Position numbers and translations under genes: made by a program. Below, one piece after another: positions 44,071 to 52,973 of a stretch of DNA of 64,000 nt (its first letter is position 1; each line of letters begins with the position of its first letter). Source of the DNA: Sphingobium sp. AS12 (GTDB lineage: Bacteria; Pseudomonadota; Alphaproteobacteria; Sphingomonadales; Sphingomonadaceae). A model generated the notes under the pieces. It was given only the letters and a program-made list of their open reading frames with translations, was not told the origin of the DNA and did not search any database. The stretch is taken from the NCBI RefSeq assembly GCF_019097845.1, contig NZ_JAHRGM010000018.1, positions 1 through 64,000 of the forward strand. Reading direction: 5' to 3'.

Positions 44071-44867
44071 GATACGCACCTGCGCTAACCGCCTTGGCCT
44101 CCATTTTCGCGTTTGCCGATCCCAGCCAGGCTGAGGACGCCACGGCGGAACCCAGCCTTGCCATTGTTGCGAAGGCCGCAGAGAAACAGCTGCGCCAGAC
44201 CTTCACCAATCTCCAGTTCGAGGATTTCGGGCCATCGCCGGTTGCAGGGCCGATTTATCAGGCAAGTGCCGGTGGCCGGCTTATCTATTATGCCCCGCAA
44301 AGCGAGCATATCCTCTTTGCGACCATCTATGATCGCAATGGCCTCAACCTGACGGCGCTGGATCAGGAAAACCGGGCGCGCAAGCAATTATCAGCGATCG
44401 ATCCGGCGCAGGCCCTGGCGATCGGCCCGGAGACTGCGCCCACTATCATCGAGTTTACCGATCCCGACTGTCCCTATTGCCGCGCGCTCGACCGCTTCTG
44501 GGCGATGAAGGCTGCCGAAGGAAAGCCGGTGCGCCGCCTCGTCTTCTTCGTGTCGGGCATTCACCCGGACGCCGCATCAAAGGCCGAGCATATCCTTTGC
44601 TCGCCCGAACCGACAGCTGCGTTCAAAGCCATATATGATGGCGCGAAACCGGCAAAGCTGGAGACCTGTGCCAAAGGACGCGCCAAGGTCGAGGCTGACG
44701 CTGCGCTGGTCCGCAAGATCGGCGTGAGCGGGACACCCACCCTGATCGCCAATGGCACGATCATTTCGGGGTTCCAGCAGGCGCAGCTGGAGGCGTTTCT
44801 CGATACGCCACCAAGTACGCCACAAGGAAAGCCCGCGTCGAAGGCATCGTCCGATGCAAATCGGTAA
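44067..44867 (+). CDS. dsbC: DsbC-like periplasmic disulfide isomerase
   Basis: A 266-residue exported protein with signal peptide (about 1-22, ends SQAED), a DsbC-type N-terminal dimerisation part and a thioredoxin domain. Active site CPYC is in IIEFTDPDCPYCRAL (about 129-143), and the cis-Pro loop is GVSGTPTLIANG. F-type and other conjugation systems carry such an isomerase (TrbB or DsbC-like) to fold Cys-rich TraU, TraN and TraH. In ATGA overlap with the gene before, and TAATG overlap with the small frame behind. Confidence 0.83.
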   Translation: MRYAPALTALASIFAFADPSQAEDATAEPSLAIVAKAAEKQLRQTFTNLQFEDFGPSPVAGPIYQASAGGRLIYYAPQSEHILFATIYDRNGLNLTALDQENRARKQLSAIDPAQALAIGPETAPTIIEFTDPDCPYCRALDRFWAMKAAEGKPVRRLVFFVSGIHPDAASKAEHILCSPEPTAAFKAIYDGAKPAKLETCAKGRAKVEADAALVRKIGVSGTPTLIANGTIISGFQQAQLEAFLDTPPSTPQGKPASKASSDANR

Positions 44868-45007
44868 TGCCTCTCATCCTGCCATGGCTCGCTTGTCTCC
44901 CGCCCATGGGGAAACAGGCGGACCGGAATGCCGGCGGTCGTGCGCTCATGGAGCTGTCCCATGCGACCTTTGGCATGCCAGCGAGATTGTTCGCGGGCGA
45001 GGCGTAG
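44867..45007 (+). CDS. 46-residue small ORF between dsbC and traA
   Basis: Starts in TAATG overlap with the dsbC stop and codes MPLILPWLACLPPMGKQ then a helical tail ending MPARLFAGEA. Hydrophobic N-terminus with a Cys at residue 10. Absent from most gene lists because of its length; the coupled start and the otherwise empty 174-base gap support it. No family recognised. Confidence 0.45.
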   Translation: MPLILPWLACLPPMGKQADRNAGGRALMELSHATFGMPARLFAGEA

Positions 45008-45041
45008 CTGCGGACGGCTCCCTTTCCGATGGAGACCCAAG

Positions 45042-45359
45042 ATGATGACCCTATCGCGCAACCGCGCGCTTGCCCTTGCCGACCATGGCGCCACTGCCCT
45101 TGTGGCGCTGCTCGCCATGACCGGTATCGCCCATGCTTTTTCCGCGCCCGCCGCCGGCGACCTTGGCTACGATATTTACGACATCGTGGTGAACCAGGGC
45201 GTCAAGGGACCGCTGGGCTTTGTCGGCGGCGTTGCGGCATTCCTGTTTGGCGTATCGCGCCTCTTTTCCAATATCATGATCGGTATCCCGACCATCGTGG
45301 CGGCGGTCTGCCTCATCAAGGCCGACAGCATCCTCCAGTCCTTCGGGATGACCATCTGA
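45042..45359 (+). CDS. traA: TraA-type pilin
   Basis: A 105-residue pilin precursor: a long N-terminal leader with a membrane helix, a processing region near AHAFSAPAAG, then two hydrophobic helices in the mature part (PLGFVGGVAAFLFGVSRLF and IPTIVAAVCLIKADSIL). Mature pilin would be about 70 residues, as in F-type pili. GGAGA lies before the ATG pair at 45042/45045. It precedes traL as in F. Confidence 0.75.
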   Translation: MMTLSRNRALALADHGATALVALLAMTGIAHAFSAPAAGDLGYDIYDIVVNQGVKGPLGFVGGVAAFLFGVSRLFSNIMIGIPTIVAAVCLIKADSILQSFGMTI

Positions 45360-45478
45360 CCTGATTGGCACGGATTTCGGGTTTTACCCGAACGCCATGC
45401 CTTCCGAGCTGGAAAGCCAATGGTGGCTTTTCAGAACGCCCCGCCGTGCGGGTAGCGAAGCCTGAGGAGAAGGGTATC

Positions 45479-45745
45479 ATGGACGAACGTCTACCCCAGT
45501 ATCTGCATCGGCCTGTCCAGATTCTCTGGTTCGGGTCGGACGAGTTCATACTGGTCATGTCGACCATCTTCGTCGGACTAATCGTTGGCGGACTGATCGG
45601 CTGGTCGCTCGTTGGTGCCCTTCTCCTTTTCATCCCCTGGAAGCGGTCCAAACCCCGCGGCTTCCTGCCGCATCTCGCCTGGCGCTGGGGACTGCTGGCC
45701 TTTCCCCATTATCCAGGGCCCACCCAGACACTCTTCTACGAGTGA
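45479..45745 (+). CDS. traL: TraL conjugation protein
   Basis: An 88-residue membrane protein: YLHRPVQILWFGSDEF at the start, a hydrophobic hairpin of two helices (about 22-55), a basic loop WKRSKPRGFLPHLAWRWGLL and ending LFYE. The pattern is TraL/VirB3-like, an inner-membrane part of pilus assembly. AGGAGAAGG stands before the ATG at 45479. Confidence 0.82.
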   Translation: MDERLPQYLHRPVQILWFGSDEFILVMSTIFVGLIVGGLIGWSLVGALLLFIPWKRSKPRGFLPHLAWRWGLLAFPHYPGPTQTLFYE

Positions 45746-45757
45746 GGGAGAAGGCAA

Positions 45758-46396
45758 ATGTCGCTCTTTAGCCGCAAGGCCAGTGCTCCGCCCGATCCGC
45801 TGATCGGCAAGCCTGCCAGCTTTGGCATTCACCGCTATCTTCAAGGTTCCTCGAACCTCTTTGAAGAAAACCGCCTGCTTAAATTTGCGATTGTCGGCTT
45901 GTTCGGTATCACCGCGGTATTGGGCGCAGTTGTCTATTCCAGCGACCAGAACCGGCGCACGGTCGTCGTACCCTTCGGTGCCAGCGGCGATCTCTATGTA
46001 ACCGGTTCCAAGCCATCGAGCGGCTATTTGCGGGCCGTGACGCGTAACATCGTCACTCTGTCGGGCACCTACTCAGCTTATTCCGCCGATCGCCAGTTCC
46101 AGGAACTGCTCTCGATCGTGCACCCCTCCGCCTATGAAAGCATGCGCGACACGCTGAACGGGGTGCTCGACGAACTCTCGACCAATCCGACCCTGTCGAT
46201 CGCCACCTATATCCGGCCCGATCAGCCCGTCAGCTGGACCGACAGCCAGATCATGGTCCCGGTCGAAAAGGTCCGCGTCATCGGCGGCGTCATCCGCAAA
46301 TTCCGCGGCACGCTGCGCATTGGCTACGCCATCGAAAATGGCCGCTTCTGGCTCACCCGCCTGTCCGAGGAGAAATTCGATGCCGAACTTGGGTAA
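45758..46396 (+). CDS. traE: TraE conjugation protein (VirB5/VirB8-like)
   Basis: A 212-residue protein with one N-terminal membrane helix (about 45-66, FAIVGLFGITAVLGAVVY) and a periplasmic domain (VSWTDSQIMVPVEKVR, GGVIRKFRGTLRIGYAIENGRFWLTRL) typical for TraE. It joins TraK and TraB in the F-type core. The traK start lies inside its end. Confidence 0.85.
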   Translation: MSLFSRKASAPPDPLIGKPASFGIHRYLQGSSNLFEENRLLKFAIVGLFGITAVLGAVVYSSDQNRRTVVVPFGASGDLYVTGSKPSSGYLRAVTRNIVTLSGTYSAYSADRQFQELLSIVHPSAYESMRDTLNGVLDELSTNPTLSIATYIRPDQPVSWTDSQIMVPVEKVRVIGGVIRKFRGTLRIGYAIENGRFWLTRLSEEKFDAELG

Positions 46397-47177
46397 AGGC
46401 GCGCGTGCGCCGCGCTTCTGCGCGTTGCGCAACCGCACGCCACTTTGCAGCCTTGCTCTTGTCATGGCTATGCCTGCCTTCGGACAGTCGATCACCGCCC
46501 TGCCCGATCAGACCAGCACAATCCGCCTCTCCAACCGCGACGTTAATCATCTGGTATGCGTTGGCGGCGAAATCGAGGATGTCAAATTCTCGGCGGAGAA
46601 AGCGATCAGTGTCGAGAAAGGCGGTTCGGACGCCTGGATCAAATTTCTGGTAAACGAGGTCGACGACGCAGGTGCCGTCACGCGTAGCTTCGTGACAACG
46701 GCTTCAGAATTTTTCGTCACCTGCAATGGTGCCATCTATCCGCTCTATGCCGAGCCATCGGATATACCGGCCCAGACCGTCACGCTCGTGCCAGGCAGCA
46801 CCCAGCGCGCCAGAGCCAATGATGAGCTGTTGGGGCCGCTGGTCGAGGAAGAGCGCACCGTCTCGATCACGCTAGCCATGCTCCAGGACCGTATCCCGGC
46901 GAGCTTCTCGGCCGTCGCGCCGCGTGCCGGACTCATCCATGTCGCCACCCTGCCTGACGCCCGCATCAGCGAAATACGCCGTGTCGCGGTCGAGGGCTCT
47001 GGTCTGTCCGCATCGGAATATAGAGTCGAGGTGCCCACAGCGACCCAGCTGGATGAACGGCTGTTCCTCGATTCAGCACTGGGCACACGGATATTCTCGG
47101 TCACCGCCGACAGACTGGATCTTAAGGCTGGTGAAACAGCACGAGTCATCATTGTGCGTCGGGGAGAGGGGCTGTGA
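46380..47177 (+). CDS. traK: TraK conjugation protein (VirB9-like secretin part)
   Basis: A 265-residue exported protein with a signal peptide (about 1-34), a TraK domain starting SITALPDQTSTIRLSNRDVNHL, then repeated beta-rich segments to EGSGLSASEYRVEVP. TraK forms the outer-membrane ring with TraV and TraB. GAGGAGA precedes the ATG at 46380; the end overlaps the traB start. Confidence 0.83.
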   Translation: MPNLGKGARAPRFCALRNRTPLCSLALVMAMPAFGQSITALPDQTSTIRLSNRDVNHLVCVGGEIEDVKFSAEKAISVEKGGSDAWIKFLVNEVDDAGAVTRSFVTTASEFFVTCNGAIYPLYAEPSDIPAQTVTLVPGSTQRARANDELLGPLVEEERTVSITLAMLQDRIPASFSAVAPRAGLIHVATLPDARISEIRRVAVEGSGLSASEYRVEVPTATQLDERLFLDSALGTRIFSVTADRLDLKAGETARVIIVRRGEGL

Positions 47178-48523
47178 GCGAGAAAGTCCCGCCGCGCAGC
47201 CGCAGCCGCGCTGCCCCATTCAAACCGCAGGCCAGCGAAGTCGACAAGCCTTACGAAACAGACGCCTCCCAGATCGCACCCCCCGAACCTGGCCCGCCGA
47301 TTTCTCGCGGTCCGGCCCTGCTTGACCTCAAGATCCATTGGGCCGCCATGTCAGCGAGCCAGAAGCTGCGGGCCAAACAGGCAGGCCTTGCCGCCACCGT
47401 CGCGGTGCTCGGCTATGGCCTATACACCGCTTCTGGCAGTTCATCGGCTGATCAGCCTGTCATCCCTGCCGCCTCTAAACTTGATATGGGCGCGGGACTG
47501 CGCGGCGACAGCCTTGAAACCAAGCTGCGCGGCGATGTCCGCAAGATCCTCGACGGCCAGGCATTGCTTGGCGATCGCATCACCGCGATTGAAGAGGGCA
47601 AGGTCGTCCCCGGCAGCAAGCCACCGGACTCTCTGTCGGATGGCGACAACCTCCCCTCTGCGCTCCCAGGCAGCGCGCCGGCTTTTCCAGACCCTCCAGG
47701 CAATGCCGAGCTGGACAGCGCGATGGGCGATATTCCTCCTCCTGTCCCACCAGTTGCACCGCCCGCACCTCCAGCGCCACCGGTGGAAAAGACCGTCGGC
47801 GCGATCGGCGCTGCGTCCGCCACCCTTTCAGCCGTAGCGGGAAAGGAGGGAACGCCGTCGGCATCGCGAAAAAAGACCCGGACGATCTATTTGCCGCCTG
47901 GTTTCATGAAGGCGCGGTTGCTCACCGGTATCGACGCGCTGGCGAGCCGAGACGCGACGTCCAATCCGGAACCCCTGATCGCCCGCGTCCAGGCCCCCGC
48001 CGTCCTGCCCAATGATGTCAAAGCCAATCTGGCCGGCTGCTTCGTCATCGGCAACGCGACGGGCAGCCTCGCTAAGGAACGGGTCGAGGTTCAGCTGGTC
48101 TCGCTGTCCTGCGTCGATTTCGACGAACATTCGGTGGTCGACATGCCCGTCAAAGGCTTTTTTGTCGATACCGATGGCAAGAAGGGCCTGTCAGGCAAAG
48201 TCGTAACACGCGCCGGCGCAGCGCTGGCACGCACCTTTATCGCCGGCACCGTCAGCGGCTTTGCCAGTTCGGTCGAGACCAGCTTTGGCGATCTCTCGAC
48301 CTCGGCGCTCGGATCGGTGCGATCGCTCGACGCGGGCGATGCCGCCAAAAGCGGGCTGGCAGGCGGCCTCTCCAAATCCTCCGACAAGCTCACCGACTTC
48401 TATCTCGATCTCGCCCGCCAGGCCGGACCCATTGTCGAGGTCGGCGCAGCCAAGGATGTGGTGGTCGTCATCCAGGAGGGGGTGACCCTCGAAATCAAAC
48501 CCACAGCGGGGAGCAAATTCTGA
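47174..48523 (+). CDS. traB: TraB conjugation protein (VirB10-like)
   Basis: A 449-residue protein starting GTG: a basic/Pro-rich cytoplasmic N-terminus, one membrane helix (about 74-95), a coiled coil, a Pro-rich span (PPPVPPVAPPAPPAPPVE, about 193-210) that can cross the periplasm, and the TrbI/VirB10 beta barrel with YLPPGFMKARLLTGIDA and GCFVIGNATGSLAKERVEVQ. It connects inner and outer membranes in the transfer machine. Confidence 0.88.
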   Translation: MSEKVPPRSRSRAAPFKPQASEVDKPYETDASQIAPPEPGPPISRGPALLDLKIHWAAMSASQKLRAKQAGLAATVAVLGYGLYTASGSSSADQPVIPAASKLDMGAGLRGDSLETKLRGDVRKILDGQALLGDRITAIEEGKVVPGSKPPDSLSDGDNLPSALPGSAPAFPDPPGNAELDSAMGDIPPPVPPVAPPAPPAPPVEKTVGAIGAASATLSAVAGKEGTPSASRKKTRTIYLPPGFMKARLLTGIDALASRDATSNPEPLIARVQAPAVLPNDVKANLAGCFVIGNATGSLAKERVEVQLVSLSCVDFDEHSVVDMPVKGFFVDTDGKKGLSGKVVTRAGAALARTFIAGTVSGFASSVETSFGDLSTSALGSVRSLDAGDAAKSGLAGGLSKSSDKLTDFYLDLARQAGPIVEVGAAKDVVVVIQEGVTLEIKPTAGSKF

Positions 48524-49188
48524 TGTCGATCCTTAGCGAAAATAATGGGACCACGCCGCCATTGCCTCGTGCGTCGGGCTGCCCCGGTCGCAGCATCCTC
48601 CTGACGGGCGCAGTGTTGCTGCTGCCCGCCTGCACAACTGTCGGCTCACTGATGTCGCCCTATAGCGAAAAGTTCAGCTGCAAGAATAGCGACCATGGCC
48701 AGTGCATCCACCCGGACAAAGCCTATGCCGACGCGATCGCCGATATGCCGTCGCGCTCCGACCCGGCGGTGACCAACGACAAGGCGCTGCTGCGTGACAA
48801 GGCTAAAAGTCCCGCCAACAGCGGTGCGGGCAAGAACAGAAATAGCGGCTCTGCGCCCTTCAGCGGCTATCGCGACAGCGTGTATCGCGAGCTGCAGGGT
48901 CTGGTCGAAGCGCCGGTTACGCCGATGCTCCGGCCAGGGCGCACGGTCCGCACGCTGATCCTGCCCTATGCCGACCGTGAGCGGCCCGACCGGCTGTACA
49001 TGCCGCGCTATGTCTATGCCATTCTCGAACGACCCCAATGGGTGGTCGGCGATTATCTCGTCAATCCCGTCCAGCCTGTAGCGCGCGTCCCCATACTCGA
49101 ACAGATACGCGAGCGGCCGTCAGGTGATCGCGCCAGCCAAGGCGAAGCGGCCGACGTGCCTGCTTTGCCTGTGGAGGCACAGCCATGA
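48523..49188 (+). CDS. traV: TraV outer-membrane lipoprotein
   Basis: A 221-residue lipoprotein. The lipobox is LLPAC (Cys about residue 37) after a hydrophobic stretch, followed by TTVGSLMSPYSEKFSC and Cys at KNSDHGQCIH, the TraV pattern. The end is in ATGA overlap with traC. It anchors the TraK/TraB ring. Confidence 0.82.
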   Translation: MSILSENNGTTPPLPRASGCPGRSILLTGAVLLLPACTTVGSLMSPYSEKFSCKNSDHGQCIHPDKAYADAIADMPSRSDPAVTNDKALLRDKAKSPANSGAGKNRNSGSAPFSGYRDSVYRELQGLVEAPVTPMLRPGRTVRTLILPYADRERPDRLYMPRYVYAILERPQWVVGDYLVNPVQPVARVPILEQIRERPSGDRASQGEAADVPALPVEAQP

Positions 49189-51704
49189 GCCCGCTCGGCG
49201 CGCGTCATGGCGGCGGCCTGACCATCTCAGCGTTGCACCGCGCGGTTGCGCGCGACGCCTATTCCGATTTTCTGCCGATGGTCGCCTGGGACGCGCAGGA
49301 AGAAGCATTCCTGTGCATCGATGATGGCTGGGGCCACGCCTGGGAACTTGTGCCATCGGCCTATATGTTTGCCCATGTCCATCAGGCGCTGCTGGGTTTG
49401 CTCAACGTCCATTTTCCCGATGGCACGGTTCTTCAGCTCCACGGCTTTGCCGATCCGCTGATCGATGATGCGCTTGACGCTTTTCTGGATCTGAAGACCC
49501 GGCCCGATCCGCTGATCCAGGCCTCAGCGCAGCGCACCGCCGATTATATGCGCGCCGGCACCCAGGGGTTGGACGCGCTGCACGGCATTCCCGTCCGCAA
49601 TTTTCGGCTATTTCTCTCGATCAAGACGCGGGTGAAACTGGGCTCGGATCTGCGACGGCAGGTCGAAGAGCAGCTGTCCAAGCTTGGCATCCGCAGGTTG
49701 CCGCCAGAAGACCTGGTGCGCTTCTATCGCAGGATATTCAACGGTCTCTTCGCGACTGCACCTGGCATATTTGCCGATGGCAGCAATGGTCATCCCGCTC
49801 CCCCTATCCGCAAGCAGATCATCGATGCCGGACCCGACCTGCTGTTCGACGGGTCGGAGGTCTTTCTGGGGCGCCAGGTCGCGCGCTGCCTGACGCCGCG
49901 GGCCCCCGCGCGACGTATCACCGCAGAGCGCGCCAACCGGATCCTGGGCGGCATGCGCGGCGCTGCCGAAGATAGCGATCAGATTGGTGGTCCCTTCCTC
50001 ATCACGCTCAACATCCTCTTTGATCATAGCCAGTTTGAAATTCACAAACGCGCCCAGATTTTGTCCGCACAAAAAGCCGCAGGCAGTTTCGCGGTCGAGG
50101 TCGGCAAGCAGATCGAAGAAATTGGCTGGGTGCTGGACGAAGCAGGCAATAGTCGCTTCCTCTCGGTCATCCCGATGGTCTGGGTGTTTGGTCGCGACAG
50201 CGCACAGGCGCGCGAAATGGCGGCGCGCGCCAAGCGCCTGTGGGAGAGCGAACCGCTTCCCTGGATGATGCAGGAGGAGAGCTATCTCAATCCGGTCCTG
50301 CTGCCGATGAGCCTGCCCTTTGGGCTTTATCCGGAAAAACGCATGATGCGCCTTCTGGAACGCGACTTTCGCATGCCGGTCAAAGCCGCGGTGCTCCTGG
50401 CCCCGGTGCAGAGTGACTTTCGTGGCGGTGGCCGCCCGGCGCTGCTCTATACCGGGCGCAAGGGCCAGCTTATCACGCTCGATCTGTTCGATCCGCGCAT
50501 CAACAATTATAATTTCATTGTTTCTGCCGAGAGCGGCGCAGGCAAGAGTTTCCTCCTCAATAACCTGTGCCAACAATATTATGCGCAAGGCGCGCTCATC
50601 CGCATCATCGATATTGGCGGGAGCTATCGCAAACTCTGCACGCTCTGCTCAGGGCGCTATATTGACATTGGCGAGGAGCGCCTGGTTCTCAATCCCTTCG
50701 ATATGGGGTTTGCGCTCGATGGCGACGACCGCCAGTCGGCCATTTCCATGGCGGTCGCCATCGTCGCAGAAATGGCCAATGCCGCTACCCGCAAGGGCGT
50801 CTCGACCTCGGAATGGAATCTGCTCAAATCCGCTGTCCAGTGGACGATTGATGAAGGCCATGCCGAGGAAGGCATTGATGCGGTTCGCGCATGGCTTGGC
50901 GCCTATCCGCAATTTGCGGCTTCCGATCTCGACCGGGTCGATCATCTGGTTCCCGTAGCGCGCGAGCTTGCCTTCAATCTGCGCGATTTTGGCAGCGAAG
51001 GCGCGTACGGCCATTTTTTCAACGGGCAGTCCACCTTCGACATCAGCCACGACGAATTTGTCGTGCTGGAGCTCGAACGGCTCAAATCCATGCCGGACCT
51101 GTTCAACGTCATCGTCATGGTGGTGGTGAATGCAGTCACGCAGGAGCTCTATCTTTCGGCACGCGACCGGCCCCGCTTTGTACTGTGCGATGAAGCCGCC
51201 CAGTTCATGACGCGGAGCGAAGGCCAGGATCTCTCCCGGCTCGCCGAAGCGTTCGGCCAGGGCTACAGGCGGGCGCGCAAATATCAGGGCAGTTTCGGAG
51301 TGGTGCTCCAGTCGCTCAATGACCTGCTGCTCTTTGGTGGCACGGGCCAGGTGATCCTGGAAAATGCCGCCACCCGTTTCCTGCTGCAGGGATCGACCTA
51401 TGCCCAGGCGGTAGAGAACAAAATACTCGATTATTCCGGCTTCGTGCTCGATCTGTTGAAGTCGGTCCGCAACAACAAGCCCCATTATAGCGAGGTCTTC
51501 ATCGACTCCCCGCTGGGCCTTGGCGTGGCCCGCCTCGTGGTCGATCCCTTCTCCTACTGGATCAATACGTCAGCCCCCAATGAGGTGGCGGCCTTCGACG
51601 CATTGATCCGGGCGGGGCGCAGTCCGTTGGAAGCCGTGTGCGAACTGGCAGGCGTCGATCCGGCGCAGATATTGCCTTCCCGATCCGGCGAGGAGATTGT
51701 CTGA
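49185..51704 (+). CDS. traC: TraC conjugation ATPase (VirB4-like)
   Basis: An 839-residue ATPase that drives pilus assembly. Walker A is in VSAESGAGKSFLLNNL (about 446-461) and Walker B in FVLCDEAAQFM (about 663-673); the N-terminal TraC domain has FLPMVAWDAQEEAFLCIDD. No membrane segments seen. The end shares one base with the next gene (TGATG). Confidence 0.92.
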   Translation: MSPLGARHGGGLTISALHRAVARDAYSDFLPMVAWDAQEEAFLCIDDGWGHAWELVPSAYMFAHVHQALLGLLNVHFPDGTVLQLHGFADPLIDDALDAFLDLKTRPDPLIQASAQRTADYMRAGTQGLDALHGIPVRNFRLFLSIKTRVKLGSDLRRQVEEQLSKLGIRRLPPEDLVRFYRRIFNGLFATAPGIFADGSNGHPAPPIRKQIIDAGPDLLFDGSEVFLGRQVARCLTPRAPARRITAERANRILGGMRGAAEDSDQIGGPFLITLNILFDHSQFEIHKRAQILSAQKAAGSFAVEVGKQIEEIGWVLDEAGNSRFLSVIPMVWVFGRDSAQAREMAARAKRLWESEPLPWMMQEESYLNPVLLPMSLPFGLYPEKRMMRLLERDFRMPVKAAVLLAPVQSDFRGGGRPALLYTGRKGQLITLDLFDPRINNYNFIVSAESGAGKSFLLNNLCQQYYAQGALIRIIDIGGSYRKLCTLCSGRYIDIGEERLVLNPFDMGFALDGDDRQSAISMAVAIVAEMANAATRKGVSTSEWNLLKSAVQWTIDEGHAEEGIDAVRAWLGAYPQFAASDLDRVDHLVPVARELAFNLRDFGSEGAYGHFFNGQSTFDISHDEFVVLELERLKSMPDLFNVIVMVVVNAVTQELYLSARDRPRFVLCDEAAQFMTRSEGQDLSRLAEAFGQGYRRARKYQGSFGVVLQSLNDLLLFGGTGQVILENAATRFLLQGSTYAQAVENKILDYSGFVLDLLKSVRNNKPHYSEVFIDSPLGLGVARLVVDPFSYWINTSAPNEVAAFDALIRAGRSPLEAVCELAGVDPAQILPSRSGEEIV

Positions 51705-52063
51705 TGCGCCGGACAGCCCCCCATCCAGACCAATTGCCGCTGGGGTTTGGCAAGGATGCCGAGATCGAGCGCATGATCGAGACGCGGGTTGCGATCCGCG
51801 CCGAGGCTGAGGCGGTACGCTGGCGGTTCCGGCTGATGATCGTGGAAACCGTGCTTCTCACCACGATGGTGATCGTCACCGGGCTGGTTCTCCACCAGCC
51901 CACCGCGATCATTGCGCGCGGCGCGCTTTTGATTGGTGCGACGTGCCTGAGTACGGGCATCCTGCTCATTTTGCTGACCGGCTTAATGGGCAAGCTTTTG
52001 TCCAGGACCCGTCGCTGGCGGGCACGGCGCAGCGAGGCGATCCTACCATGGCGGCGGCCATGA
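51704..52063 (+). CDS. small membrane protein between traC and traW (a)
   Basis: A 119-residue protein with a charged N-terminus (Glu-rich helix EIERMIETRVAIRAEAEAVRW) and two membrane helices (LMIVETVLLTTMVIVTGLVL and ALLIGATCLSTGILLILLTG). Coupled to traC by TGATG and to the next gene by ATGA. No family recognised; in F, trbI/traW lie here, so it might have a TrbI-like role. Confidence 0.6.
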   Translation: MRRTAPHPDQLPLGFGKDAEIERMIETRVAIRAEAEAVRWRFRLMIVETVLLTTMVIVTGLVLHQPTAIIARGALLIGATCLSTGILLILLTGLMGKLLSRTRRWRARRSEAILPWRRP

Positions 52064-52326
52064 ACGGGATATTCTCGCCCCGGCCCTGCCAGACCGCTAT
52101 CCGGTTGATGATCGGCACGCATTTGCTGCTCATCATTGAGGCAGGGCTTCTCGCTTGGTCGACAAGCATCATCGATATGCCGCTTCGGCTTATCTTGGGC
52201 GGTACCGCGCTGCTTGCCCTTTTCGCCTTTGCAAGCGCTGTTCATGGTGGAAGCGGCGGTGATGGAGATGTCTGGCGACCCCGGCGCGGCCACGCCGCCG
52301 CCGCCATGCGGGAGGCAGGGCGATGA
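52060..52326 (+). CDS. small membrane protein between traC and traW (b)
   Basis: An 88-residue protein with two membrane helices (TAIRLMIGTHLLLIIEAGLLA and LILGGTALLALFAFASAV) and a Gly/Arg-rich tail. ATG 52060 overlaps the stop of the gene before (ATGA); ATG 52048 is in frame. The end overlaps the traW start. No family recognised. Confidence 0.55.
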   Translation: MNGIFSPRPCQTAIRLMIGTHLLLIIEAGLLAWSTSIIDMPLRLILGGTALLALFAFASAVHGGSGGDGDVWRPRRGHAAAAMREAGR

Positions 52327-52973
52327 AGCGCATAATGTCTGATTCCGCTGGCCGAGCGCGCTGCCGGGCGACGACCATGCTACTTGCAACGGCTCTCCCT
52401 GCCGCGGCACTGGCCAATAGCGCTACGATCGGACGGACCTGGCCGATCGCCGAGGCTGATGCACTTGCGGAAATTGAAGCCCGAGCCGCGCGCCAGCCTG
52501 CCAATATGGCAGCCAGCTTCGGGCCGCGTTCCGGTTGGTCGGCGATGCAGTCCGCCCCTCTGGCCAGGGTGACCCAAGATCGCACGCGCTACGTCGTACC
52601 CTTCTACACGCTCGATCAGGAGATCCGCCTTCCCGATGGCAAATTACTCTATCCCAAAGGGTTCACCTTCAATCCGCTGACCTATGTGTCGCTCCCCCAA
52701 AGGCTGGTAATCGTCACGCCGCGCGACCTTCCATGGGCGCTCGATCATGCCGCGCTGACCGATTTCATCCTGCTGGCGTCTGGCGGTGCTGGTGATGCTG
52801 ACGCGATTGCGCTGGGGGAGCGGCATGGCCGCGCACTTTTCATCCTGGAAGATCGGGTGAAAGAGCGGCTCGGCATCACCCACGCGCCCGTCATTGTGCG
52901 ACAGATGGGGCAGCGCCTTGAGTTGCAGGAAGTGCGGGTTGATCCTCGTGCTGGCGCAAAGGCAAGCCGATGA
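52323..52973 (+). CDS. traW: TraW conjugation protein
   Basis: A 216-residue exported protein with signal peptide (about 1-32) and the TraW pattern: IGRTWPIAEADALAEIEARA, then YTLDQEIRLPDGKLLYPKGF and TFNPLTYVSLP. TraW acts with TrbC and TraU in F-type pilus assembly. ATGA overlaps on both sides. Confidence 0.87.
   Translation: MKRIMSDSAGRARCRATTMLLATALPAAALANSATIGRTWPIAEADALAEIEARAARQPANMAASFGPRSGWSAMQSAPLARVTQDRTRYVVPFYTLDQEIRLPDGKLLYPKGFTFNPLTYVSLPQRLVIVTPRDLPWALDHAALTDFILLASGGAGDADAIALGERHGRALFILEDRVKERLGITHAPVIVRQMGQRLELQEVRVDPRAGAKASR

Noticed and set aside
49608..50588. 326-codon open frame on the minus strand
   Set aside because: Antisense to traC; no recognisable domain.
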